NCBI RefSeq assembly: GCF_000497045.1
Contig: NW_015961956.1
Span: 186,001 to 250,000, forward strand
Source: Kalmanozyma brasiliensis GHG001
Lineage: Eukaryota; Basidiomycota; Ustilaginomycetes; Ustilaginales
Direction: 5' to 3'
DNA length: 64,000 bases
This document shows, in pieces, positions 1 through 10,412 of the stretch; positions within the stretch are counted from its first letter, which is position 1, and every line of letters begins with the position of its first letter. Made by a program: the position numbers and the translations under genes. Below the pieces are notes generated by a model, which saw nothing but the letters and a program-made list of their open reading frames with translations, did not search any database and was not told where the DNA came from.

Positions 1-404
1 GAGTCAAAGGGCGTGCGGATCGAGCTGCGCGACAGACCGTCGGCGTACACGTCGTTGCCCACCAGCAGCATCGTCAGGCTCTTCTTGCGGTCGCGAACTT
101 TCGAGATGAGATTGTCGTACGCCACAAAGGGTTGAGAGGAGTAGGAGGTGGGTTTGGAGGGAGAGGAGAGGGCGAAGCCGGCGCGCAGCTCGGAGGAGCC
201 GTTGTCGATCACGATGGGGCATTCAGTGTTGAAGTAGGCAGAGGTGCGGTAGGCGAGCTTGGGGACCGGTTTGGGTTTGGGAAAGTCGGCGGCGGGATGG
301 ACGGGAACGTGGTCGAGCGGTTGATATGGTGTCGAGGAGGAGGATGCAGCGCCATTGGATGATGATCCCGGCATCCTGCTGTCGTGAACGGCGACGGGCG
401 CCAT
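1..404 (-). CDS. ARP5: Actin-related protein Arp5, N-terminal part (runs off the window)
   Basis: The first 134 codons of an actin-fold protein are present; the rest lies left of base 1. Translation from the ATG at 404 gives about 60 poorly conserved residues, then PIVIDNGSSELRAGFA (residues about 63-78), which is the actin-family phosphate-1 loop in the Arp5 form. It is followed by a segment with NLISKVRDRK and LVGND, typical of Arp5. Arp5 is a nuclear subunit of the INO80 chromatin-remodelling complex, where it works with Ies6 in nucleosome binding and sliding. Assignment rests on these N-terminal motifs only; the Arp5-specific insertions cannot be checked. No intron is seen in the visible part. 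Confidence 0.85.
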   Translation of the reverse strand, partial: MAPVAVHDSRMPGSSSNGAASSSSTPYQPLDHVPVHPAADFPKPKPVPKLAYRTSAYFNTECPIVIDNGSSELRAGFALSSPSKPTSYSSQPFVAYDNLISKVRDRKKSLTMLLVGNDVYADGLSRSSIRTPFD

Positions 405-831
405 GGTAGCTGGTATCCTTCCGAGCGCGAGCTCAGAGTGGTTTCAGCTGCAGAAAAATGAGTTAACCTCTCTGCTTGCTTTGATGAACGTTGAAAGCTG
501 TGCGATCTGCGCAGCGGCGTCTTTCGAGTGTTGCGCCAACCGACTTGTCGAAGATGTAGGCGATGATCGTGATGTGGTTGGAAGCCCAGTCGCTCAGGCC
601 ATTTCTCAACCCTCGAAAACTGGAAGCTCGACGAGAAGGTCAGAGTGAAATTCCGAAATCCGTGCTCGCGACGCTCAACCCTGCATATCACTCAAGGCGC
701 CAGCCGTTGAGAGCGCGCGAGGGCCTGCGCTTGGCGTCTCCCCAGATACTGTATGGCAAGCGACACATTCAACATGATAGCGACTGTGGATTGTGGGTAT
801 CATTGCTTTGTGTTGGAACCATCGTACGGAA
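405..831. other. Intergenic, ARP5 upstream and ATG16 downstream
   Basis: About 430 bases between the ARP5 start and the ATG16 stop, both genes on the minus strand. It should hold the ARP5 promoter and the ATG16 3' end. I see no gene, RNA or clear element here. Confidence 0.5.
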
Positions 832-1664
832 TTACGACTTTGCCGCCGACGGCGACGAAGCGGCCCCATCCCCTCCCACGCCGGCCCTCTCTTCAGCAGG
901 CGACGAGCTCTCCCTCCTCTTCCGCACCTCCTCCAACCAGATCGTCCCCTCATTCATCTTATCCGCCTCCTCATTCATCCGATCCAGCCACCTTTGCAAC
1001 AAACTTGCATTATCCTTCTTGAGATCCTCGTTCCTTGTCTCGATCTGGCTGAGTTCCAGACTCAACGTGGCCAACTCATCCTGCAGGATCTGTATCCCTC
1101 TGTCCTTCTCTCCAGCGGCATGGATGAGATCTTCCGCTTGGCGTTTGAGCTTCTCGTAGTCCAGCTGGAGTTTGGCGAGCAGCTCGGATTGTCGCCGTGC
1201 TTCCTCCTCCTTTTCGCGGTGGGACTCGCTCATGAGGAGCAGACGCTGGGCGTTTTGGCCTTGCGTCTTGTAGAGTGTGGCGACTTCATCGCGAAGAGTG
1301 GACAGCTGCTGCTCGAGAGAGGTGATATATGCCAGTTGGACAGGGTTTGCCGGCGTTGCTGAGGACGAGGGGGAGGAGGCACCGGCGACTGCGTTAGCGG
1401 CCGAGGTGGATGTGGCAGCTGCTGCAGCACTGAGCAGCGCTCGATTGCGTTGCTTCAGCAGACGTGTCTGTTCTGTCAGCTTGCGATCTGGTGATAGGAG
1501 TAGAGGTATGGATGATCAGCTTCGTTGTTGAGGATCAAAGTCAAAGGGAGGATGCTATACTCACAGTGATGAAAGACAGCGTCGTGCTGCTTCTCGAGCG
1601 TATCACGCTCTTGCAAGCGTAGAAAGATGGCCTGCTGCCAATTCGGTGCGACTGTCGCCTGCAT
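832..1664 (-). CDS. ATG16: Autophagy protein Atg16 (two exons)
   Basis: Exon 1 is 1565-1664 and exon 2 is 832-1487; the 77-nt intron has a GTGAGT donor and CAG acceptor, giving 251 residues. The N-terminus (NWQQAIFLRLQERDTLEKQ) matches the Atg5-binding helix of Atg16. The rest is a long coiled coil (EKLKRQAEDLIHAAGEKD, LATLSLELSQIETRNEDL) that dimerises the protein. There is no WD40 region, as expected for a fungal Atg16. It acts with Atg12-Atg5 as the E3-like complex that lipidates Atg8 on the phagophore. The start is fixed by the conserved motif beginning right after the ATG. The C-terminal 25 residues are low-complexity. Confidence 0.88.
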
Positions 1665-2950
<1,286 letters not shown>

Positions 2951-3200
2951 AAGCGCCCCCCTTCACTCGAGGTAGTCAGGCGGCTGTTCTCTCTTCCATT
3001 TTTGATACCTTTCTGCGACCGAGACATCGGTGCGAGGCTTTGTTGATTCACCAATGTTTAGTCTAATGCGGAGCACGTTTTGCTATTCTCATCTCGGATG
3101 GCTTGTTGGCCTTTCAGCCTGTGATCACGGACACACTTTAGGACTCTCGAGGGATACAAGTACAGATGCATTGCAGGAATCGCAGCCAGATATGCGAAGG

Positions 3201-4895
3201 TCAGGTTTCGAGTCGCGACCGTTTGCGGTCCGACTCATCTTCTCGAGTTCTGCGGCTGTCGTGGTGACGATGGTCGCGATCCCGCCGTTTATGTCTGTCG
3301 CTGCGATCTTCGTCATGTCGATCGGACCTTGAGCGATGCTCGTTGTGGTGTCGACTGCTATGGTGACGGTCGCTTTCGCGATCGCGATTCCGGTCGTGGC
3401 GGTGACGCTGACTGTGCTTTTGGTCGTCATCACGATGGCGACGATGCCTGCTCTCGGGGTCGTGCCGATGTGAAGATGATGAAGAATGCTTTGCGTGCTC
3501 CCGGTCATCTCGGGACCTGTGAGAGCGTGACTCCTTGTCACGGCGTCGAGAGGAGTCGTCCTCGTCTCGACCTCGTGAGCTTGCATCACGACCGTCCTGT
3601 TCGTATTTCCGTGAGTCTCGTCGCGGGCTGCGACTCCTTTCCCTCTCCCTCTTCTCTTCTTCACCTGCGTTCTGACCCCACTTCCTACTCCCTTCCCCTC
3701 CGCCACTCACCTGAGCCCTATTTGCACCACTCGCCTCGGGACAATCCTTCTTCGAATGCGGTCCACCGCACCTGAAACACCCTGTCCCCCCACCCGCCCG
3801 CACATCCATCCGCATCGCCCCCTTACTCGTATCCTCATTCGCCAAATGCGTCCACTTGCTCCTCCCCTTCACGCCGTACCCCCTCACCTGCATCATCTTG
3901 GGCAACTGACTCACATCCACATCCTTACTCGTCTTCTCCGTATAGTCTCTTTTGAGAATATCCATGTCTTGGAAGAACGAACCTTTGTGGTAGTACTTTT
4001 GCAGGAAAGCAGGGTTACCTTTCTGCTCTCTCTTCTCGGCTTGGAGCTGGGCGGCCCGTTCGCGACCCAACCGTTCTTTCTCCGCTTCGGGGAGGGATTT
4101 GAAGGCTTCGATCTCGGCTTGTTCCGCTTGGAGGGTGAGGAGGGCGTCGCGATCGCGATGTAGACGGGAGAGCTCTCGTTGACGCCAAGCTTCGAACTCG
4201 GCAGAAGGGTCGAGACCGTCCGTGTCGTCGACGTCAGTGCGGAGGGTGTCGGCGTGCTCCGCTTCGGCGAGAGAGCGTTTGATGGTGGACGCTGCTAGGT
4301 CGTGTGCTTCCTGCCGACGTTGCGCGGCAAGTGCTTCAGCAGCATGCTCGACTGACGCTTGAGATGGGGCAGGATCGGGTTGGGTGGTGGTGCGCGCTCG
4401 TTTAGGCACGAAGATCGGCTTGAGCAGCGGTTGTGGTGCTGACTCCTCTTCCTCGGACGAGTCGGTTTCGTACTCTGACGAGTCTTCCACCGCGGTAGAT
4501 TGCTGAGCGGTCACGGTCGCCGCACCGGGTTTGCGAAACACCGGCTTGGAGGGAGGCTCCTCGTCCGTATCCGTCTCGTACTCGGACGACTCGCCTTGCT
4601 GTTCCGCCCCGGTGTTCGAGTGCAGCCGCAAGTCAAGCTTCTTGCTACTCGGACCAGCCTCGCTGATCACGATTCCTGCTGCCCGCCTCTGCTGGCTGAG
4701 TGCGGCGGCTCCGGGTGAGAGGTCTGTCACGCCGACCTGATGCGCATCGTGATCGTCTTCGCGCACTTCGCCGTCGTCCGAGTCCGAGTAGTCGTCGAGC
4801 GATGCCCCTGCTCCTAGAGGAGCTTTGCCGGGCCGATACCGTGCGGCTGGCCGAGCGATCCTTGACGCCGTCTTTGGTGGCGGCGGCGGAGCCAT
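3201..4895 (-). CDS. MFAP1: MFAP1-like spliceosomal protein with CCHC knuckle and RS-like tail
   Basis: 564 residues from the ATG at 4895. The N-terminus (ARPAARYRPGKAP) and acidic Ser/Asp/Glu patches are followed by the MFAP1 core, about residues 235-360, with signature strings such as NPAFLQKYYHKGSFFQ and GRSKWTHLANEDTS. MFAP1 is a spliceosomal B-complex protein. Near residue 375 comes CFRCGGPHSKKDC, a C-x2-C-x3-H-x4-C zinc-knuckle pattern. The last about 150 residues are Arg/Asp/His/Ser-rich, resembling an RS domain. The open frame continues upstream to 5306 but without an ATG that fits the family, so I chose 4895; a 5' UTR intron is possible because CTGCAG precedes the start. Confidence 0.85.
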   Translation of the reverse strand: MAPPPPPKTASRIARPAARYRPGKAPLGAGASLDDYSDSDDGEVREDDHDAHQVGVTDLSPGAAALSQQRRAAGIVISEAGPSSKKLDLRLHSNTGAEQQGESSEYETDTDEEPPSKPVFRKPGAATVTAQQSTAVEDSSEYETDSSEEEESAPQPLLKPIFVPKRARTTTQPDPAPSQASVEHAAEALAAQRRQEAHDLAASTIKRSLAEAEHADTLRTDVDDTDGLDPSAEFEAWRQRELSRLHRDRDALLTLQAEQAEIEAFKSLPEAEKERLGRERAAQLQAEKREQKGNPAFLQKYYHKGSFFQDMDILKRDYTEKTSKDVDVSQLPKMMQVRGYGVKGRSKWTHLANEDTSKGAMRMDVRAGGGTGCFRCGGPHSKKDCPEASGANRAQVSGGGEGSRKWGQNAGEEEKRERERSRSPRRDSRKYEQDGRDASSRGRDEDDSSRRRDKESRSHRSRDDREHAKHSSSSSHRHDPESRHRRHRDDDQKHSQRHRHDRNRDRESDRHHSSRHHNEHRSRSDRHDEDRSDRHKRRDRDHRHHDSRRTREDESDRKRSRLET

Positions 4896-5939
4896 CTTTT
4901 TCTGACGTCCACTGCAGGACGGTGTCAGTTGGTCGAGATGGCTACCTGCTGGAAGTGCGAAGTGAAGGTTCAAGGGTCCAGCCGAGGAAGTCGGAAGGAC
5001 TGCGATTTTCTCAACTTGATCGCGAAAGCGGTGTAACACCTTCCGCCCCGACCAAAAAAAATGGCTTCCCCCGCGGATCTGATTGCGCATCGCCGATACC
5101 TCCCAAGCGAAAGGAGCAACATCCATCCTCCGCGATTCGCCGGCCCGTACCATTTGATACACAAACATGTGGCCCTGAGTCATCTTGCCTATCAGTCGGA
5201 GGGTCAGCACGTTTGAGATTGGACGACGGGACGAGCTAAGCGCTGCGCTAGCGTTGAGAGGCGTTCTTGGAGGTCTCACTCTGCTTGCGCCCACGCATTG
5301 CGACACGGTGGCTTGCCAGTGTGCAATTTTGAGAAAGCGGTCGGAGGCTGGACTTTTTGTCTCACGTCAAACGCCGCTTTCGTACCAAATTAGGGCGGAT
5401 GCGGAATCGCACAATTTCCTACAGACTGCTGCCACATTGCGCCCCTTCAACAAATCAAGCTATCACAGTTGCTGAGAGAGAGCGTTCTCCGATTGTTTAG
5501 ATGCCTGCTAGCAGAGTGTGCGCATGTTTGCTAGCCCAGTGCGCATTCAGACTAGGGCTGAAGGAGGCAGAAAGATGAGGCCGGAAGATAACGCAGTCGA
5601 CGAGATCAGATTTACACCCCGACTGCCGCTGTCGAGTTTGGCGAGACAGACGAGGCTTTCGCCAAGCGCTTAGCCGCCCCTCCCTCCCGCGCTTCGTGCT
5701 CATCGCAAGCGGCAGGCTAGACTTGTACAGGTTTCAGCCATGCCTTCGCAACCAGCTTGCTCTTGCTTGTCTTTTGGCTGCGAGCCGTCCGTACCAATAG
5801 CCCTCGTTTTGTGGTACGTTCCGAGTGCCCTGCTGCCTGTGATGTCTGTGGGAGTATAAGAAGGTTCTATGTCTCCGTGCTTGTCCTCGCAATCTTCGCA
5901 CCATCCCCATCATCACCCTGTCAGCAGGCAGTCGTCACG
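4896..5939. other. Divergent upstream region, MFAP1 / FAR-17a-like gene
   Basis: About 1 kb between two divergent starts. Open frames run through parts of it, but they lack recognisable protein sequence and look like extensions of the flanking genes. I see no additional gene. Confidence 0.45.
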
Positions 5940-7376
5940 ATGGCCAACCTAGCCTCGCACACGACGCCGCCGTTGCACTCGACACACGGCTTCGTCGACC
6001 CGCAACCCGAGGAGCTTCCCCCGCACGTCTCGGGCTTCACCACCAAGCTCTACCACCACCTCGGCGTCGATACGCCGTTCGACCCACAACATTGCTATGT
6101 CACCTCCTACCTCCTGCCCGTTCCGGCGCTTGCGGCATTTCGGGTTCTTGTGGCGATCTACATGCTGGTGACCGCCTTCGCCACTGCTGCCGTGGAAGGC
6201 ATTGGCACCGTGACCTTTTTCACGTCTCTCAGTTACTGGGGTGACACGACGTACTTTGTCATCAGCGCGATTCACACCGTCTCCTTCTGGTGGTCTCTTC
6301 GGCGATGGACCAAAGCTCGCAAGGCTGCAGGGGAGGGAAGGATTGAGATGCTCGAAAAGGCTTATCCGCTCAACGGAGCGGCGCGCATCGAGATCGCTCG
6401 ACACAAGGCCGCCATCGATGCTTTCCCAACCACCACCCACGAGGGAATCGAATCCCACCTCACCTATCGCAAGACATCCGAGTTTGAGATCGGTGCGCGC
6501 TATCCTCGATCTTGGCTCTCCCGAAGCTTTCCGCGCCCGCTGCAGGTGGCTCATACGTTCTTGGTCTCGACGGTGTCGTCCTTCCCCCTGGTGGTGCTGG
6601 TCATCTTCTGGTCTATTCTTCGTGGACCCAATCCGCTAGGTGACCCTTACTCGGCATTCGCCAATATCGGCAAGCACACGCTCAACTACGTGCTTACCGC
6701 ACTCGATCTCATCGTTCTATCGAGAACACCCCTCCGGCCTTGGTGGCACCTCATCCCGCTCGTCTCGATCCTCGCGCTCTATCTGGGGATTGTCGACATT
6801 ACCTACAAACGATTCGGCGTGTGGGTGTATGGATTTTTCAACGTGCAGCAGTTTGGCGTGCCGTTGGTGGTGTGCGTGTGCATCCTGTTGGCGGTCTGCG
6901 CCGTGACGGCGTTCTTGGTTACGCAGGGGTTGATGCTGTTGCGCGAATACGTGGCGGCCAAGGTGCAGGGCAGTGGTGGATGGGGATCTGCCAAGGCGGT
7001 TGGTGTTCCCGACGATGCCTGCATTCCCACCCTCAGAGGACCAGGTCCTCTCGGTGGTGGAGGAAGGAGGACCAAGCCGGGTCACGACGTCGTGCATCTC
7101 AGGGGTAGGTTCCCCCAGAACGCGCTCACCGGTAGGAGGTCCAGTGGCATTGTGGTGGACGACGTGCACATTCAAGCGCTGTCAGGGATCGGGTCGGAAC
7201 TCAACGTCGAAGAGACCAAGAGCGTCGGTGCTAGGTCGTTGAGGAGGCCAAGCACAAGGTTCGAGGGCTACGACGACGGGTTTGGACGGACGAGCATGAG
7301 TAGGAACAGGCTGGACTTGCCTAATCCGGATGCGAGCAGTAGTCAGGCACAGCTGTTCGATCCCGTCCGCTGGTAG
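5940..7376 (+). CDS. FAR-17a/AIG1-like multi-pass membrane protein
   Basis: 478 residues from the ATG at 5940 (CACGATGG context). The open frame extends upstream to 5757, but that part resembles leader sequence. At least six hydrophobic segments can be seen, including one starting LAAFRVLVAIYMLV, one with TYFVISAIHTVSFWW, FPLVVLVIFWSIL, LNYVLTALDLIVL, HLIPLVSILALYLGI and VPLVVCVCILLAVCAV. The block with KHTLNYV, TPLRPWWHL, YLGIVDITYKRFG and WVYGFFN resembles the FAR-17a/AIG1 and rolling-stone families. Some animal members hydrolyse fatty-acid esters of hydroxy fatty acids, but I cannot assign that activity here. The last about 120 residues are polar and probably cytosolic. Confidence 0.7.
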   Translation: MANLASHTTPPLHSTHGFVDPQPEELPPHVSGFTTKLYHHLGVDTPFDPQHCYVTSYLLPVPALAAFRVLVAIYMLVTAFATAAVEGIGTVTFFTSLSYWGDTTYFVISAIHTVSFWWSLRRWTKARKAAGEGRIEMLEKAYPLNGAARIEIARHKAAIDAFPTTTHEGIESHLTYRKTSEFEIGARYPRSWLSRSFPRPLQVAHTFLVSTVSSFPLVVLVIFWSILRGPNPLGDPYSAFANIGKHTLNYVLTALDLIVLSRTPLRPWWHLIPLVSILALYLGIVDITYKRFGVWVYGFFNVQQFGVPLVVCVCILLAVCAVTAFLVTQGLMLLREYVAAKVQGSGGWGSAKAVGVPDDACIPTLRGPGPLGGGGRRTKPGHDVVHLRGRFPQNALTGRRSSGIVVDDVHIQALSGIGSELNVEETKSVGARSLRRPSTRFEGYDDGFGRTSMSRNRLDLPNPDASSSQAQLFDPVRW

Positions 7377-7491
7377 ACGATGAGGTTAGATACCACTTTG
7401 TTGTTTTGATCGTGCATACTTCCGTTTGATAATACATTCCTGGCATCCTACTTCAGTCTTCGTTATGTGCTACTTCGTTGTGTGGAATGCC

Positions 7492-10412
7492 TCAGAGCGT
7501 GCGCACATAGCCATCCAGGAGCTCGAAGAAGAGCGGCGGCACCTTCTCGCCACCCAACAGTGCATCCCTGTACACCTTCAAACCCGACTCCCCACCGAGC
7601 GCACCGAGATGCGCATCCAACCGATCCTCCCGATCCAGCTCGCCAGCTCCTTCCTCCTCGTCCTCGCCTTTTACCCGGGGCAGCTCTCGCAGAGCCACCG
7701 CCTTCCGCTCGAACGCCGCCAACAACACCTCCTCTACCAGCTGCCGCGTGCCCTTGACCCTTCCGCGCTTCGCATCCTCCGCATGTGTCCAGATCAACAA
7801 CAACGAGCTCTTGGCCACCCTTCGCACCTCGCGCCACTCCGACGAGGAGTTATAATCGTTCGACCCGGCTCGATGCAGCAGATGCAATGCAAGCAGCAGC
7901 GTCGCGTCCACTTTAACGGTTACGATCAGCGGAGCAAAGATCGACAGGTCCACATCGGAGGCCGCGATGATCTTTTGCACTTGCAGCAGGGCTTCGCTGC
8001 AGGAGGTGGTGAGCGTCGTCCGTGAGGCAGAAAGGGTGGTGCTGGATTCAAGCTGGTGAAGGTGCGGACGAAGGAGTCGGATTCGAACCCAGTGATGGAT
8101 GAGCAGGGAGAAATGGTTGAGCATCGCCCGGTTGGCGCCGACGAGATCGCGCATCTGCGCAAGGTGCGACTCGGCGATGCTGTTCCATTCCGAGATGGTG
8201 GTCAGCAGGTCGGTGCCGTTTGTGGAGGCGTGCTGAGTTGACTGGTGACGGAGGAGGAACTGCGTTGATGCGGACAGGAATTGGAAGAAGTGCGTTGAGA
8301 TCGAGCTCAGACTCGTGCCTGTTGGGAGAGCGGCCGACTCGCCGTCGGGGAGGTGTGCTTCGTCGATCGAGCCAAGTGATGTCGACCAGCTCGTGCTGTC
8401 GATGGGCTCCCCGAGCGGCGCAGGTGGCGTGATCATTCCAAGGTGCCACTTTATCGATACCCACAACATGCGGGCTGCTTCGCGAACGAGGTGCGTGCGA
8501 TCGGGGATGTTGGTCTGCAGCAGCTCTCGACGACGAACGGTGGAAGGATCGCGGATTGATTCGAGTGCAATTTGCTCTTCGCTGATGGCGTACACTTCGC
8601 CACCCTCGAACTGCGCCTTGCGCATGGCTGTGACCGCGCCCGTTCGGATGGTGACATCGTCCGTCTCGGCAGTGGCCTGCCATCTCTCTGCATCGTCTTG
8701 AGCCGAGCCCAGCTGATGCATGCAGATCGCCTTTGCGCTTTGAAATGACTGTGAGAAATTGATGCGACGGATCTCGAAACGTGTCAGTGAGAAGACGTGG
8801 TGAACGGGACAGCTGCAGCGATACTGACGCTCTGTAGATGATGTGAGGCGACTCGTGTTCGCCCTCGTCGCAGCTCGTAGAGATAGAACAGAAACTCGGT
8901 GCAGACCGTGTTGAAGTTGGGCTCGTGCCAAAAGTCACTCATCGCGAGAAGCGCTTGGCAGGTAGCATGCCAGCGCTCTGTCATCTCTGGCACCTGTTCT
9001 GCCGTCAGAGCGATACCTTCGCTGATGATTTCCTCGACGGGCTTGCAGTCGATCGCCGCCACCATGAGCTCGAACAGAAGCGCTAGGAAAGTCAGATCGA
9101 CATCGGGCTCCTCCAGCTGGCCCGTCCTCCAGTCCGAAATGTCGCCACGCAGGTTGATCAGCTGCACTCGGATGAGACGCCAACTGATGCCGAGCGGAGA
9201 CTTGGTCTCGAAGGTGCGCAGGCTGTCGAGCAGCACATTGACGACGTGGTCGTTGGGAAGCAGTCCCAAGATGAGCTTGGTGCGATCATGCGTCGGCTCG
9301 CATGCAAAGGGGAACAGGTTGCCTTCCAGCAGAGTGCTAACTGCGTCAGCATCGCCTTTGCCTGCAGAGCTGCCGTTGGCTGCGACACTACTGCTCGCCA
9401 ATAAGCTTCCGGCCAAGCTAGGATCGACTGCTGCTGCAGCTGCTGCGGCCTGTGCCACACCATTGTTGTTCAACTGATCGCCCCCTAGAATTCCATTTGA
9501 CCCGTAAGCTGCGCCGAGCTCACCATTCGCTTCTTGTCCCTGGCGCATCTGCTGTGTGATCCGGTCCAGCACTGCACGAGCCTGTGGGTTCTGCAGACCC
9601 AGCAGCCCTGCTGCTGATGTGCTCGGCTGTGAGTCGACCTCGTTGACATCGTATCCCTGCTGAGCCAGGTAGTCGGGTCCCAAGTAGTGCTGCAAAGTCT
9701 CTGGATCCGCCTCGTCCGCAAACACACATCGGTCTGCCGGAACACGTCGACGCTGACAGGGACCACAGAGCGGCCTTACCTTGTCGCACTTGACTTTGCG
9801 CGCCTTGCATTGGAGGCAGGTGTTGACCTTGCGGCGCTTGTTGGATGGCTCGTCGTCCTCGGATGGGTGAGGATGGTAGAGCGACGACATGGTGACTCTT
9901 TCCCTTGCACCTTCAATGTTCAGCGGGCTCAGCTGTAAGCCCTTCTCTGTCACCTTGTAGCAAGCACCTCACTCTCGGATAAAGGGCAGTCGACGTTCCA
10001 GCGGCGTCTCCAAGATGTTCGCCTCGTGCGAGTTGTGCCACAGGTGGAAGTCGTGTTCGTTATTGCATCGGTCTCCAGCAGTGGGCTGACCAGGCGGAAG
10101 GTGCAGCTGGACCACTGCGTCGCCGCGCACGCGCCTCGCGATGAGGCCGGTGGTGGTGATGGAGAAGGAGGGGAGCGGATGGATTCCGAGTACCGACGGC
10201 TCTGTGCTCGCCCGGTGTCCAATGCCGAATCGTGAGTGCTGCGTTGGTTTTTCCGAATGACTGTCCGGCGGCGCTGGATACGACTGAGCGCTCGTTCGGG
10301 TGCTGTATTGCGGTCGATGATGATATGAAGGTCGGCCGACGATCTTCGGCCGGTGTGGTCTTCCCTTTCCGCTTTCGCTTTTTCGATGAAGAAGGGTTCT
10401 CTTAGCCTGCAT
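7492..10412 (-). CDS. Zn2Cys6 transcription factor (three-exon model)
   Basis: The secure part is exons 8829-9903 and 7492-8748, joined by an 80-nt intron (GTCAGT donor, CACAG acceptor, phase 0). It carries a binuclear zinc cluster CLQCKARKVKCDKVRPLCGPC continuing to CVF, preceded by a basic KRRK, and a long helical region consistent with a fungal regulator's middle domain. The conventional start would be the ATG at 9890 (772 residues). Upstream, 9973-10412 is an open frame with strong third-position C/G bias that ends at a GTGAGG donor. A 69-nt intron with a CTGAAC branch-like site and a CAAG acceptor would join it in frame, giving 923 residues. The upstream exon has no family I recognise. 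Targets are unknown. Confidence 0.72.
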
